NCBI RefSeq assembly: GCF_018780565.1
Contig: NZ_JADMJN010000003.1
Location: 434,001-498,000, forward strand
Reading direction: 5' to 3'
Length of the DNA: 64,000 nt
Source of the DNA: Rhodoferax sp.
GTDB taxonomy: Bacteria > Pseudomonadota > Gammaproteobacteria > Burkholderiales > Burkholderiaceae_C
Shown: positions 1-8,954 of the stretch, piece after piece
How positions within the stretch are numbered: position 1 is the first letter of the stretch
How the letters are laid out: the number at the start of each line of letters is the position of its first letter
The notes under the pieces: generated by a model
Databases searched by the model: none
The model's input: the letters and a program-made list of their open reading frames with translations, nothing else
Told to the model about the DNA's origin: nothing
Position numbers and translations under genes: made by a program

Positions 1-2558
1 ACCCCATGAAACTGGTCAACGGCAAGTACGAGCGCATCAGCTGGGATACAGCGCTGACCGAAATCAGCGCCAAGTTGATGGAGCTGCGCAAAGCCAGCGG
101 ACCGGATTCGATCTATTGGGTGGGCTCATCCAAGCACAATAACGAGCAGGCCTACCTGTTGCGCAAATTTGTGAGTTTCTGGGGCTCCAACAACTGTGAC
201 CACCAGGCCCGTATCTGTCACTCCACCACAGTGGCCGGTGTGGCCAACACCTGGGGCTATGGGGCCATGACCAATTCGTACAACGACATGCAGAACAGCA
301 AGGTCGCCCTGTACATTGGCTCCAACGCGGCAGAGGCGCATCCGGTGAGCATGTTGCACATGCTGCACGCCAAGGAGAATGGCTGCAAGATGATCGTGGT
401 AGACCCACGCTTCACGCGAACCGCCGCCAAAGCGGACGAGTACGTGCGCATTCGCTCGGGCTCTGACATTCCCTTTTTGTTTGGTCTGCTCCACCATATT
501 TTCAAGAACGGCTGGGAAGACAAGAAGTACATCAATGACCGTGTCTACGGCATGGACAAGGTCAAGGAAGATGTGCTCACCAAATGGACACCGGACAAGG
601 TGGAGGAAGCCTGCGGCGTCAAAGAAGCGCAGATGATCAAGATCGCGACCATGCTCAACGAGAGCCGTCCCGGCACCATCGTGTGGTGCATGGGGCAGAC
701 CCAGCACAGTATCGGCAACGCCATGGTGCGTGCTTCGTGCATCTTGCAGTTGGCCTTGGGCAACGTGGGCAAGTCCGGTGGCGGCACCAACATTTTCCGC
801 GGCCATGACAACGTGCAGGGAGCTACCGACGTTGGCCCCAACCCCGATTCCTTGCCCGGCTATTACGGTATTGTGGAAGGCTCATGGAAGCATTTCGCCA
901 AAGCCTGGGGCGTTGATTTTGAATGGATCAAGGGCCGGTTTTCATCGCCTGCGATGATGAGCAAGCCCGGCATCACCGTGTCGCGCTGGATTGACGGCGT
1001 GCTGGAGAAAAACGAGCTGATTGACCAGGACTCCAATCTGCGTGGCGTGTTCTATTGGGGCCATGCACCCAACTCCCAGACCCGCGGGCTGGAGATGAAG
1101 CGTGCCATGGACAAGCTTGATTTGCTGGTGGTGGTGGACCCCTATCCATCGGCCACGGCAGCCATGGCCGCCATGCCTGGCAAGGCGGAAGATTTAAACC
1201 CCAACCGTTCGGTGTATTTGCTGCCCGCGGCCACGCAGTTCGAAACCAGTGGTTCGGTGACGGCTTCCAACCGTTCGATTCAATGGCGTGAAAAAGTGAT
1301 TGAGCCCTTGTGGGAGAGCCGTAGCGACCACATGATCATGCAGCAGTTCGCCGACAAGCTCGGCTTTGGCAAGGAACTGTCCAAGAACTACAAGATGCAA
1401 AAGGTCAAAGGCATGGACGAACCCATGCCCGAAGACATCCTGCGCGAGATCAACAAGTCGGTGTGGACCATCGGCTACACCGGCCAAAGTCCGGAGCGTC
1501 TCAAAGCGCACATGCGCAACATGAACCTGTTTGACGTCAAAACGCTCAAGGCCAAAGGCGGCAAGGACAAGGAAACCGGATACGACTTCACGGGTGACTA
1601 CTTTGGCCTTCCCTGGCCTTGCTATGGCACCCCGGCGCTCAAGCACCCGGGTTCCCCCAACCTGTATGACACCTCCAAGCATGTGATGGATGGCGGCGGC
1701 AACTTCCGCGCCAATTTTGGCGTGGAGCGTGAAGGCAAGAATTTGCTGGCCGAGGATGGGTCCCACTCCAAAGGCGCTGACATCACCACAGGCTATCCGG
1801 AACTGGACCATGTGCTGCTCAAGAAACTGGGCTGGTGGGATGAGTTGAATGAGGCCGAAAAAACAGCGGCTGAAGGCAAGAACTGGAAGACCGATGCCTC
1901 CGGCGGCATGATCCGCGTGTTCATGCAAAACCATGGTTGCCACCCGTTTGGCAATGCCAAGGCGCGTGCCGTGGTGTGGAACTTCCCCGATGCGATTCCG
2001 CAGCATCGTGAGCCCTTGTACGGTATCCGGCCCGATCTGGTTGCCAAGTACCCGACCCACGACGACAAGAAAGCGTTCTGGCGTCTGCCCACCTTGTTCA
2101 AGACGATCCAGCAGAAGAACATCGCCGACAAGGTGCATGAGAAGTTCCCGTTCATCATGACCTCGGGTCGATTGGTCGAGTACGAAGGCGGCGGAGAAGA
2201 GACCCGTTCCAATCCCTGGCTGGCCGAGTTGCAGCAGGAAATGTTCATCGAGATCAACCCCAAGGTTGCGGCGGACAAGGGCATTCGCAATGGCGAGCGT
2301 GCCTGGGTGTCGACACCAACAGGCGCACGTCTCAATGTGCAAGCACTGGTGACAGAGCGCGTGGGGCCGGACACTGTGTTTTTGCCCTTCCACTTCTCGG
2401 GTCGGTGGCAAGGTGCAGACATGCTGGCTCACTACCCCAGCGGCGCAGCACCGATTGTGCGGGGGGAGGCCATCAATACGTCAACCACGTACGGTTATGA
2501 CAGCGTGACCATGATGCAGGAAACCAAAACGACGATCTGCAACGTCGAACGGGCATAA
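1..2558 (+). CDS. Formate dehydrogenase, molybdopterin-binding alpha subunit (5' truncated)
   Basis: Catalytic subunit of a membrane-associated formate dehydrogenase that oxidises formate to CO2 at a bis-MGD molybdenum or tungsten centre. The reading frame runs off the left edge: the first visible Met (position 6) follows an in-frame Pro codon and fits the internal HPMK-type segment of the family, so the twin-arginine leader and N-terminal 4Fe-4S domain lie outside the window. The metal-ligand position reads ARICHSTTV (Cys about 71 residues after that Met), where E. coli FdnG has selenocysteine, so this is a Cys-type enzyme. A C-terminal molydopterin-dinucleotide-binding domain is recognisable (MTSGRLVEYEGGG, then FHFSGRWQG). 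It is followed after 9 bp by the iron-sulfur subunit. Confidence 0.95.
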   Translation, partial: PMKLVNGKYERISWDTALTEISAKLMELRKASGPDSIYWVGSSKHNNEQAYLLRKFVSFWGSNNCDHQARICHSTTVAGVANTWGYGAMTNSYNDMQNSKVALYIGSNAAEAHPVSMLHMLHAKENGCKMIVVDPRFTRTAAKADEYVRIRSGSDIPFLFGLLHHIFKNGWEDKKYINDRVYGMDKVKEDVLTKWTPDKVEEACGVKEAQMIKIATMLNESRPGTIVWCMGQTQHSIGNAMVRASCILQLALGNVGKSGGGTNIFRGHDNVQGATDVGPNPDSLPGYYGIVEGSWKHFAKAWGVDFEWIKGRFSSPAMMSKPGITVSRWIDGVLEKNELIDQDSNLRGVFYWGHAPNSQTRGLEMKRAMDKLDLLVVVDPYPSATAAMAAMPGKAEDLNPNRSVYLLPAATQFETSGSVTASNRSIQWREKVIEPLWESRSDHMIMQQFADKLGFGKELSKNYKMQKVKGMDEPMPEDILREINKSVWTIGYTGQSPERLKAHMRNMNLFDVKTLKAKGGKDKETGYDFTGDYFGLPWPCYGTPALKHPGSPNLYDTSKHVMDGGGNFRANFGVEREGKNLLAEDGSHSKGADITTGYPELDHVLLKKLGWWDELNEAEKTAAEGKNWKTDASGGMIRVFMQNHGCHPFGNAKARAVVWNFPDAIPQHREPLYGIRPDLVAKYPTHDDKKAFWRLPTLFKTIQQKNIADKVHEKFPFIMTSGRLVEYEGGGEETRSNPWLAELQQEMFIEINPKVAADKGIRNGERAWVSTPTGARLNVQALVTERVGPDTVFLPFHFSGRWQGADMLAHYPSGAAPIVRGEAINTSTTYGYDSVTMMQETKTTICNVERA

Positions 2559-2567
2559 GGAACTACC

Positions 2568-3200
2568 ATGGCAAGAATGAAATTTGTCTGTGACGCCGAG
2601 CGCTGCATTGAGTGCAACGGTTGTGTAACGGCCTGCAAGAACGAGCATGAGGTCCCTTGGGGTGTGAACCGCCGGCGCGTGGTGACCCTCAACGACGGTG
2701 TGCCGGGCGAGAAATCCATTTCGGTTGCTTGCATGCATTGCAGCGATGCACCCTGCATGGCGGTTTGCCCGGTCAACTGCTTCTATCGCACTGACGAAGG
2801 CGTGGTGTTGCACGACAAGGATGTCTGCATTGGCTGCGGCTATTGCTCCTACGCTTGTCCCTTTGGCGCACCCCAATTTCCATCCCAGGGTACTTTTGGT
2901 GTGCGCGGCAAGATGGACAAGTGCACTTTCTGTGCCGGTGGTCCCGAAGCCAATGGCAGCCAGGCCGAGTTTGAAAAATATGGCCGCAACCGCCTGGCCG
3001 AAGGCAAGCTGCCGGTTTGCGCTGAAATGTGCTCGACCAAAGCCTTGATTGCGGGTGACGGCGATGTGGTCGCTGACATCTTCCGCAACCGGGTGCTCAA
3101 GCGCGGCAAGGGCGCAGAGGTTTGGGGTTGGGGAACCGCCTATGGATCGAAACAGGCTGGCCAGCCCGGCGTTTCTGCGCCAGAAGGAGCCAAATCATGA
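2568..3200 (+). CDS. fdh3B: Formate dehydrogenase beta subunit, four-cluster ferredoxin-like
   Basis: Electron-transfer subunit of 210 residues that carries electrons from the alpha subunit to the membrane cytochrome. Four cysteine groups typical of a 4x[4Fe-4S] protein are visible: CIECNGCVTAC near residue 15, CMHCSDAPCMAVC near 60, CIGCGYCSYAC near 90, and CTFC plus CAEMC further on. It is shorter than E. coli FdnH/FdoH and lacks their C-terminal membrane anchor, matching the FDH3-type beta subunit. A GGAACT sequence precedes the ATG. Its TGA overlaps the next start as ATGA, implying translational coupling with the small lipoprotein gene. Confidence 0.94.
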   Translation: MARMKFVCDAERCIECNGCVTACKNEHEVPWGVNRRRVVTLNDGVPGEKSISVACMHCSDAPCMAVCPVNCFYRTDEGVVLHDKDVCIGCGYCSYACPFGAPQFPSQGTFGVRGKMDKCTFCAGGPEANGSQAEFEKYGRNRLAEGKLPVCAEMCSTKALIAGDGDVVADIFRNRVLKRGKGAEVWGWGTAYGSKQAGQPGVSAPEGAKS

Positions 3201-3418
3201 AATACACTTTTTTGATGGCAACTCTCGCAGTGTTTCTGTCGGCTTGCGGCGATAAGCCGCAAACCTTGGGTACCGGTAGTCAGGATGTTGCTCCTCACAG
3301 TGGTACGGGCAAGCCCTTTGCGGCGGGTGGCTGGAAGCAGGGTGACAAGGCCAGCTGGGAGTCACAGCTGAAGGCGCGTACGCAACAGGGACAGAACGAC
3401 TACAACCGGATGAACTGA
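3197..3418 (+). CDS. Small lipoprotein in the formate dehydrogenase operon
   Basis: A 73-residue protein with a lipoprotein signal peptide: MKYTF, a hydrophobic stretch and the lipobox LSAC with Cys at about residue 17. The mature part is short, polar and rich in Gly, Gln and Lys, with no domain I recognise. The ATG overlaps the stop of the beta subunit (ATGA), and GGAG lies just upstream inside that gene. An in-frame extension back to 3122 has no support. Position between the beta and gamma genes suggests an assembly or anchoring role on the periplasmic face; that is inference from location only. Confidence 0.8.
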   Translation: MKYTFLMATLAVFLSACGDKPQTLGTGSQDVAPHSGTGKPFAAGGWKQGDKASWESQLKARTQQGQNDYNRMN

Positions 3419-3430
3419 CAGGAGGCCCTC

Positions 3431-4588
3431 ATGAAAAATGCCCTTTCTGCCGTTCTGCTGTTGGCGCTGCTTGGCGGTGGCGCCATGGCGCAAAGCCAGC
3501 CGTCAGCCCCTGCCGCACCGGCAGCGGCTCCGTCCGGTGCCGCTGCGATCACGAGCCAGAACATCATGGATGTGAAGCCTGATGCCAGCGCCGAGCCAGG
3601 TTACGCAACGCAGACCAATGGCGAACGCGCCAAGGTTCAGCCAGGCAACAATGCACCCATGTGGCGCCAGGTGGGCGCGGGCGTGACTGGCTATAGCAGC
3701 CTGCCCACCCCTGAGGCGGGCAATCTGATTCAGCCGTTCGTCCAGTATCCGGGGGCCAGGTTGACCAACGCAGGTGAGGGCTGGCGGCAGGTACGCAACA
3801 ACTGGATCATTCCGTACGGTGGTGCTTTGCTCTTGATTGTGATGGGTGCCATTGCCCTGTTTTACTGGCGCAGGGGCAGTCTGCCATTGCACGGCGCGGA
3901 GACCGGGCGGCAGATTGAGCGCTTCACTGCATTTGAGCGTTCTGCGCATTGGAGCAACGCCATTGCTTTTTGCATTCTCGCCATCTCTGGCCTGGTGATG
4001 GCCTTTGGCAAGTTTTTCCTGAATCCCGTGATGGGCAATACCCTGTTTGGCTGGCTGGCTTACGTGCTCAAGAATGCGCACAATTTTGCCGGTCCCGTGT
4101 TTGCCGTGTCCCTGGTGGTGGTGATCGGCACCTTTATCAAGGACAACCTGCCTCGCAAGGAAGACATCACGTGGCTGGCCCGCGGGGGTGGCTTGATGTC
4201 GGATCACGAAGTGGCATCCCATCGCTTCAACGCCGGCGAAAAAGTTTTGTTCTGGGGTGGCGTGTTTTTGCTGGGCCTGATTGTGGTGGGCTCGGGTTTG
4301 GTGCTGGACAAACTGATCCCCGGTCTGGTGTACGAGCGTGGCACCATGCAGGTCACCCATATGGTTCACGCCGTGGCCACCATCCTGATGATGGCGATGT
4401 TCATGGGCCACATCTACATGGGTACCATTGGCATGGACGGTGCCTACAAGGCGATGAAGACGGGTTATGTGGACGAGGAGTGGGCCAAAGAACACCATGA
4501 ACTCTGGTACGACGACATCAAGGCAGGCAAGATCCCTGCACAGCGTTCGCCACAGACACCGGTTTCCGGCAATCCCGTTCAAGTTTGA
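3431..4588 (+). CDS. Formate dehydrogenase gamma subunit, cytochrome b556
   Basis: Membrane subunit that accepts electrons from the beta subunit and reduces quinone. The 385-residue protein is much longer than E. coli FdnI (about 217). It starts with a signal peptide (cleavage after AMAQ), continues with an Ala/Pro-rich periplasmic segment of about 100 residues, then a membrane segment near 130-146 and a cytochrome b561-type four-helix domain. His residues typical of heme b ligation lie in RSAHWSNA, KNAHNFAG and THMVHAV/MGHIYMG. AGGAGG precedes the start. The long N-terminal extension occurs in many betaproteobacterial homologues. Confidence 0.93.
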   Translation: MKNALSAVLLLALLGGGAMAQSQPSAPAAPAAAPSGAAAITSQNIMDVKPDASAEPGYATQTNGERAKVQPGNNAPMWRQVGAGVTGYSSLPTPEAGNLIQPFVQYPGARLTNAGEGWRQVRNNWIIPYGGALLLIVMGAIALFYWRRGSLPLHGAETGRQIERFTAFERSAHWSNAIAFCILAISGLVMAFGKFFLNPVMGNTLFGWLAYVLKNAHNFAGPVFAVSLVVVIGTFIKDNLPRKEDITWLARGGGLMSDHEVASHRFNAGEKVLFWGGVFLLGLIVVGSGLVLDKLIPGLVYERGTMQVTHMVHAVATILMMAMFMGHIYMGTIGMDGAYKAMKTGYVDEEWAKEHHELWYDDIKAGKIPAQRSPQTPVSGNPVQV

Positions 4589-4598
4589 GAAAGTCTGT

Positions 4599-5012
4599 AT
4601 GAAAAAACATCTGCAAAAATTGGTGCTGGCGGGTATTGCGCTTGTGATGTGCACATCGGTGATGGCCAAGTTGCCGGCCCTCTCGGACGAGGCCAAGGCG
4701 AAGGCCGCAGAAGCCGCAGCCAAAACAGCCTGGAGTGGCAAAGTGGATGGCTACCTGCTGTGCAAGGCGCAGGACAAGACAGTCGCCCATTACAAGTCGG
4801 CCAAAACTGACGCTAAGGAGACCAAGGCGGCCAAGGGCGCCAAAGTACCTGCTGCGGCCAGCACGTGTGTCGATCCAGGGCCCTTTGTGTACACGCCGGC
4901 AGCACCTGTGGCAGCTGCAGCTGCTGCACCGCCAGCAGCACCGGCGCCTGCCGCGGCTGCATCCGCCGCGACTGCAACGCCAGTTGCAGCAACGTCGGCC
5001 AAAAAATCCTGA
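4599..5012 (+). CDS. Ala/Lys-rich periplasmic protein of the FDH operon
   Basis: A 137-residue protein with a clear signal peptide (MKKHLQKLVLAG..., cleavage after VMA). The mature N-terminal part is Lys/Ala-rich and contains two Cys residues about 50 positions apart (YLLCKAQ and ASTCVDPG). The C-terminal third is low-complexity Ala/Pro/Thr, likely disordered. I know no function; its place between the gamma subunit and fdhD suggests a small accessory protein of the exported enzyme. It starts 10 bp after the gamma stop, and its TGA overlaps the proposed CTG start of fdhD. Confidence 0.75.
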   Translation: MKKHLQKLVLAGIALVMCTSVMAKLPALSDEAKAKAAEAAAKTAWSGKVDGYLLCKAQDKTVAHYKSAKTDAKETKAAKGAKVPAAASTCVDPGPFVYTPAAPVAAAAAAPPAAPAPAAAASAATATPVAATSAKKS

Positions 5013-5860
5013 GCGCGCTACCTTACCTGACCCAGGCTCGCGCACCCTTGACGCGCGAGGTCAGCGCGATCAATGAGTTCGGGCAGACGGACGCCATCTC
5101 GATACCCGCCGAGCGCGCGCTCACCGTCTATGTGGACAAGCGCGAGTTGGTGACTTTGATGACCCTGGGCGCTCAGCCAGAACTGCTGGTATTGGGTTTC
5201 CTGCGCAATCAGCGCCTGGTGCAGTCGGTGCAGGAAGTCGACTCCATCACCGTGGATTGGGAGGTCGGCGCTGCCGCTGTGAAAACCCGGGCAGGCATAT
5301 CCGATATCGAAGCGCGTACCTCCAAACGGGTGGTGACCACCGGTTGCGGACAGGGCAGCGTGTTTGGCGATTTGATGGCGGACGTGGACAAGCTGGTGCT
5401 GCCGCAGGCGTCTCTCACACAGTCGCAACTTTATGGCATTGTCAATGCCATCCGTCTGAAGGAAAGCACCTATAAATCGGCTGGCTCCGTGCACGGCTGC
5501 GCCCTGTTTCGTGGCGAGGAGCTGCTGGTGTTTGTGGAAGATGTCGGGCGTCACAATGCGATTGACACCATCGCCGGCTGGATGTGGATGCAGGATGCGC
5601 ACACCATGTCGGGTGAGGACAAAGTCTTTTACACCACGGGCCGCCTGACCAGCGAGATGGTGATCAAGTCCGCTCAAATGGGCGTGCCGATTGTGGTCTC
5701 GCGTAGCGGCATCACCCAGATGGGTCATGAGGTGGCGCAGCGCCTGGGGCTGTGCACCATCGGACGAGCGACCAACAAAAGATTCCTTTGCTACAGTGGC
5801 GCCCATCGCTTTTGCTTTCAGCCTGAACTCGCGGGCGAGCGTTTGCATGCCACTACGTGA
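5009..5860 (+). CDS. fdhD: FdhD sulfurtransferase for formate dehydrogenase maturation
   Basis: FdhD passes sulfur from IscS to the bis-MGD cofactor of formate dehydrogenase and is needed for activity. Family segments visible: RALTVYVDKREL near the N terminus, the TGCG motif (E. coli FdhD has the paired-Cys loop here), GSVHGCALF, and EDVGRHNAIDTIAG. No ATG, GTG or TTG lies in frame between the upstream gene and position 5048. I place the start at CTG 5009, which overlaps the preceding stop (CTGA) and gives 283 residues, near the E. coli length of 277. TTG at 5048 (270 residues) is the main alternative. The product identity is secure; the start is not. Confidence 0.9.
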   Translation: MSALPYLTQARAPLTREVSAINEFGQTDAISIPAERALTVYVDKRELVTLMTLGAQPELLVLGFLRNQRLVQSVQEVDSITVDWEVGAAAVKTRAGISDIEARTSKRVVTTGCGQGSVFGDLMADVDKLVLPQASLTQSQLYGIVNAIRLKESTYKSAGSVHGCALFRGEELLVFVEDVGRHNAIDTIAGWMWMQDAHTMSGEDKVFYTTGRLTSEMVIKSAQMGVPIVVSRSGITQMGHEVAQRLGLCTIGRATNKRFLCYSGAHRFCFQPELAGERLHATT

Positions 5861-5949
5861 CATCGGCGAATTTCAGGATTTCATCCGTTACCGCAGGTTA
5901 ATTCGGACTCCAGGCGGCGCACCATTCCCGAGTGCGCTAAGGTAGCGCC

Positions 5950-8469
5950 ATGAATATCTCTTTTTGGCGCCTGGGCTGGCGCTCCTTGTGGCGCGATTTG
6001 CGTTCTGGCGAACTCCGCTTGTTGATCCTTGCTGTGACGCTGGCGGTAGCCGCCTTGACGGCGGTGGGTTTCTTTGCGGACCGGCTCAAAAGCGGTTTGC
6101 AGCGTGACGCGCGTCAATTGCTCGGTGGTGATGCCGTGATTTCCAGTGACAACCCAACCCCCGCCGCGTTTGCCGCGAAGGCGCGTGAATTGGGCCTGGA
6201 TGTGGTGCAGACCTTGGGATTTCCCACTATGGGCCGTGCCAGTGATGCCCAAGGTGGTGGATCCAAGCTGGTGGCGCTGAAGGTGGTTGAGCCCGGCTAC
6301 CCGCTGCGCGGTAACCTGAAGGTGGCACCTCAGCCTGGCGCACCGGACGCGGCGACCCGTGCGATTCCTGGTGCTGGCGAAGCGTGGGTAGAGGCGGCCC
6401 TGCTGGAGGGCATTGGCGTCCAGATGGGCGATGTCTTGCTGTTGGGAGACGCCAGCCTGCGGATCGCCAAAATTATTGTGGTCGAACCCGATCGCGGTGC
6501 CGGCTTCATGAATTTCGCACCGCGCGTGATGATCAACCGTGCCGATGTGGACGCCACCAGACTGATCCAGCCCGCCAGTCGGCTGACCTACCGCATGGCG
6601 ATTGCGGGCCAGGAGCGCGCCGTCAAGGCTTTCACCGGATGGGCGCTGGAAGAGATCAAGAAGCCGCAAGTTCGCGGCGTGCGTGTGGAGTCGCTGCAGG
6701 GGGGGCGCCCCGAGTTGAGCCAAACCCTGGACCGGGCTGAGAAGTTCCTCAACCTTGTAGCCTTGTTGGCCGCACTCTTGAGTGCGGTGGCTGTGGCGCT
6801 GGCAGCGCGCGGCTTTGCCGCCAGCCATCTGGATGATTGCGCCATGCTGCGCGTGCTGGGTTTAAGCCAGCGCACCATTGCTTCAGCGTATGCATTTGAG
6901 TTCACCATCATCGGCTTGCTGGCCAGTGGACTGGGCGTGGCCGTGGGCTATGGGGTGCACCATGTGTTTGTGTTGCTGTTGGCGGGCTTGGTGGATGCCG
7001 CGCTTCCGGCGGCGGGCATCTGGCCTGTTATGTTTGGTGTCGGGATGGGATTGACGCTGCTGCTGGCCTTTGGTCTGCCACCCGTGCTGCAGCTTGCCCG
7101 CGTGCCACCGCTGCGCGTGATCCGTCGTGACGTGGGTAACCTCAAGCCCGCCTCGCTGGGGGTATTGGGACTTGGCGTGGCCGGCTTTGCCACCCTGCTG
7201 CTGGCTGCAAGCAGCGACGTCCAGTTGGGGTTGATCGCCGTGGGTGGTTTTGCCGGGGCTGTGCTGGTATTCGCCGCTTTGAGCTGGCTGGCGGTCAGAC
7301 TGCTGAGATCAATGGTCAACGAGAGCACAGCACCACGCTGGCTGGTGCTGGCTACGCGACAGATCTCGGCGCGTCCGGCCTATGCTGTGGTGCAGGTCAG
7401 TGCCCTGGCTGTGGGTTTGCTGGCGCTGGTGTTGCTGGTGCTCTTGCGCACCGACCTCATCAGCAGTTGGCGCAAGGCCACTCCGGCGGACGCACCCAAC
7501 CGCTTTGTGATCAATGTGATGCCCGAGCAGGGTGATGCCTTTGTGAAAACGCTGCGTGATGCGGGTGTGGCCAAGTTTGACTGGTACCCGATGATTCGCG
7601 GCCGATTGGTGGCGGTCAATGGAAAAGCCATCACCCCCGATGACTTTGCCGATGACCGTGCCAAACGCCTGGTGGACCGGGAGTTCAACCTGTCGCACAA
7701 CGCAGCCAAGCCGGCGCAAAACGAGGTGGTGGCCGGACGCTGGACCGAGAATGAGCAAGGTGCCATCAGCGTCGAAGAGGGCATTGCCAAAACACTCCAT
7801 CTCAGCCTGGGCGACACCCTGCGTTTTGACATCGGCGGTGTGCAGGCCGAGTCCAGAATCACCTCCCTGCGCAAAGTGGACTGGGGCTCGATGCGGGCCA
7901 ACTTTTATGTGATGTACCCGGTGAGCAGCATGCCCAATGTGCCCACCACGTACATGAGTGCGTTCAAAGCTCCCGCGGTGCCCGGTTTTGACAACGCGCT
8001 GGTTCGCACCTTCCCCAACATCACCAATGTGGATACCAGCAGCACCATCCTGCAGATTCAGCGCGTCCTGGATCAGGTGACGCGTGCCGTGGAATTCCTG
8101 TTTGGTTTTACCCTGGCTGCCGGTCTGGTGGTGTTGTTTGCCGCAGTCACCGCCACGCGTGAGGAGCGGGCCAAGGAATTTGCCATCATGCGGGCCATCG
8201 GTGCCAAAAGCAGTTTGCTGCGCCAGGTTCAGCGTGCTGAATTGATGGGTGTGGGCTTGCTGGCCGGCCTTCTGGCTTCGATAGCGGCCACGGCGGTGGG
8301 TTGGGGTCTGGCGAAGTATGTTTTTGATTTCGCGTGGACCGTGTCGCTGTGGGTGCCCCTGCTCGGTGCGCTGTGCGGCGCCTTGCTCGCACTGGCTGCC
8401 GGCTGGTGGGGCTTGCGCGAGGTGCTGCGACGCCCCGTGGTAGAGACGCTGCGCCGGTCGGTGCAATAA
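5950..8469 (+). CDS. FtsX/YbbP-like ABC transporter permease
   Basis: An 839-residue membrane protein of the MacB/FtsX superfamily, closest in layout to E. coli YbbP: an N-terminal transmembrane helix (LLILAVTLAVAALTAVGFF), a periplasmic domain, a cluster of helices between about residues 260 and 490, a second periplasmic domain, and three C-terminal helices. FtsX-type segments TATREERAKEFAIMRAIGA and VGLLALVLLVLLRTD are visible. YbbP normally pairs with the ATPase YbbA, but no ATPase gene adjoins here, so the partner must be elsewhere. It probably mechanotransmits or extracts lipids rather than importing solutes; this is inferred from the family. Confidence 0.88.
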   Translation: MNISFWRLGWRSLWRDLRSGELRLLILAVTLAVAALTAVGFFADRLKSGLQRDARQLLGGDAVISSDNPTPAAFAAKARELGLDVVQTLGFPTMGRASDAQGGGSKLVALKVVEPGYPLRGNLKVAPQPGAPDAATRAIPGAGEAWVEAALLEGIGVQMGDVLLLGDASLRIAKIIVVEPDRGAGFMNFAPRVMINRADVDATRLIQPASRLTYRMAIAGQERAVKAFTGWALEEIKKPQVRGVRVESLQGGRPELSQTLDRAEKFLNLVALLAALLSAVAVALAARGFAASHLDDCAMLRVLGLSQRTIASAYAFEFTIIGLLASGLGVAVGYGVHHVFVLLLAGLVDAALPAAGIWPVMFGVGMGLTLLLAFGLPPVLQLARVPPLRVIRRDVGNLKPASLGVLGLGVAGFATLLLAASSDVQLGLIAVGGFAGAVLVFAALSWLAVRLLRSMVNESTAPRWLVLATRQISARPAYAVVQVSALAVGLLALVLLVLLRTDLISSWRKATPADAPNRFVINVMPEQGDAFVKTLRDAGVAKFDWYPMIRGRLVAVNGKAITPDDFADDRAKRLVDREFNLSHNAAKPAQNEVVAGRWTENEQGAISVEEGIAKTLHLSLGDTLRFDIGGVQAESRITSLRKVDWGSMRANFYVMYPVSSMPNVPTTYMSAFKAPAVPGFDNALVRTFPNITNVDTSSTILQIQRVLDQVTRAVEFLFGFTLAAGLVVLFAAVTATREERAKEFAIMRAIGAKSSLLRQVQRAELMGVGLLAGLLASIAATAVGWGLAKYVFDFAWTVSLWVPLLGALCGALLALAAGWWGLREVLRRPVVETLRRSVQ

Positions 8470-8472
8470 TTT

Positions 8473-8489
8473 GCTACATAATTAATAGC
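8473..8489. repeat. 17-bp inverted repeat GCTA-N9-TAGC (copy 1)
   Basis: GCTACATAATTAATAGC lies in the 59-bp gap between the permease and globin genes. It is one of at least six copies of the same 17-bp length in the window. Read on the minus strand it becomes GCTAT-N7-GTAGC, the commonest form. Confidence 0.6.
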
Positions 8490-8528
8490 TGTCAACGCAT
8501 GATCGGCGGGCAGGAAGCTCATATATTC

Positions 8529-8933
8529 ATGAATCCTCAAGAAGACAAGGTTGTTGAAACACCATTCCAGCGTATGGGTGGTGAAGTCCAGGTACAGGCT
8601 TTGACGGATCGTTTTTACGACCTGATGGATCTGGAGTCTGGCTTTCAGGCGCTGCGTGCGGCGCACGGAACCGAGCTGGCCAATGCCCGGCAAAAGCTGT
8701 TCTGGTTTTTGTGTGGCTGGCTCGGCGGGCCGCAGCACTACACCGGGCGTTTTGGCCACCCCCGCCTGCGTGCCCGCCACTTGCCGTTCAAAATCGGGAT
8801 CACCGAGCGCGACCAGTGGGTCTCCTGCATGGACCAGGCGATGCGAGAGACCCATGTGCCCGAAGATTTGCGCGTTCAGCTGAACGAGGCCTTTTTCAAG
8901 ACGGCCGACTGGATGCGCAACCAGGAGGGTTGA
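8529..8933 (+). CDS. Group II truncated hemoglobin
   Basis: A 134-residue 2-on-2 globin that binds heme and probably handles O2 or NO. Landmarks of the trHb2 group are visible: PFQRMGG at the N terminus, Tyr in DRFYDLM (B10 position), the GPQHYTGRFGHP segment, the proximal His in RARHLPFKIG, and Trp in RDQWVSCM (G8 position). The start at 8529 gives the usual length; in-frame sequence further upstream belongs to the intergenic region and carries the 17-bp repeat. It converges with the dehydrogenase gene, 21 bp away. Confidence 0.93.
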   Translation: MNPQEDKVVETPFQRMGGEVQVQALTDRFYDLMDLESGFQALRAAHGTELANARQKLFWFLCGWLGGPQHYTGRFGHPRLRARHLPFKIGITERDQWVSCMDQAMRETHVPEDLRVQLNEAFFKTADWMRNQEG

Positions 8934-8954
8934 GGGCGCGGGCGAGCGTGCGTG

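Noticed and set aside
210..230. Possible selenocysteine in the formate dehydrogenase alpha subunit
   Set aside because: The codon at the metal-ligand position is TGT (Cys), not TGA, and there is no in-frame stop.
3122..3196. In-frame N-terminal extension of the small lipoprotein
   Set aside because: It overlaps the beta-subunit gene and would destroy the signal peptide; the ATG at 3197 gives a proper lipobox.
3503..4741. A 412-codon open frame on the minus strand opposite the FDH gamma gene
   Set aside because: It is rich in His and Gln with no domain and mirrors a well-supported gene on the plus strand; long antisense frames are common at this GC content.
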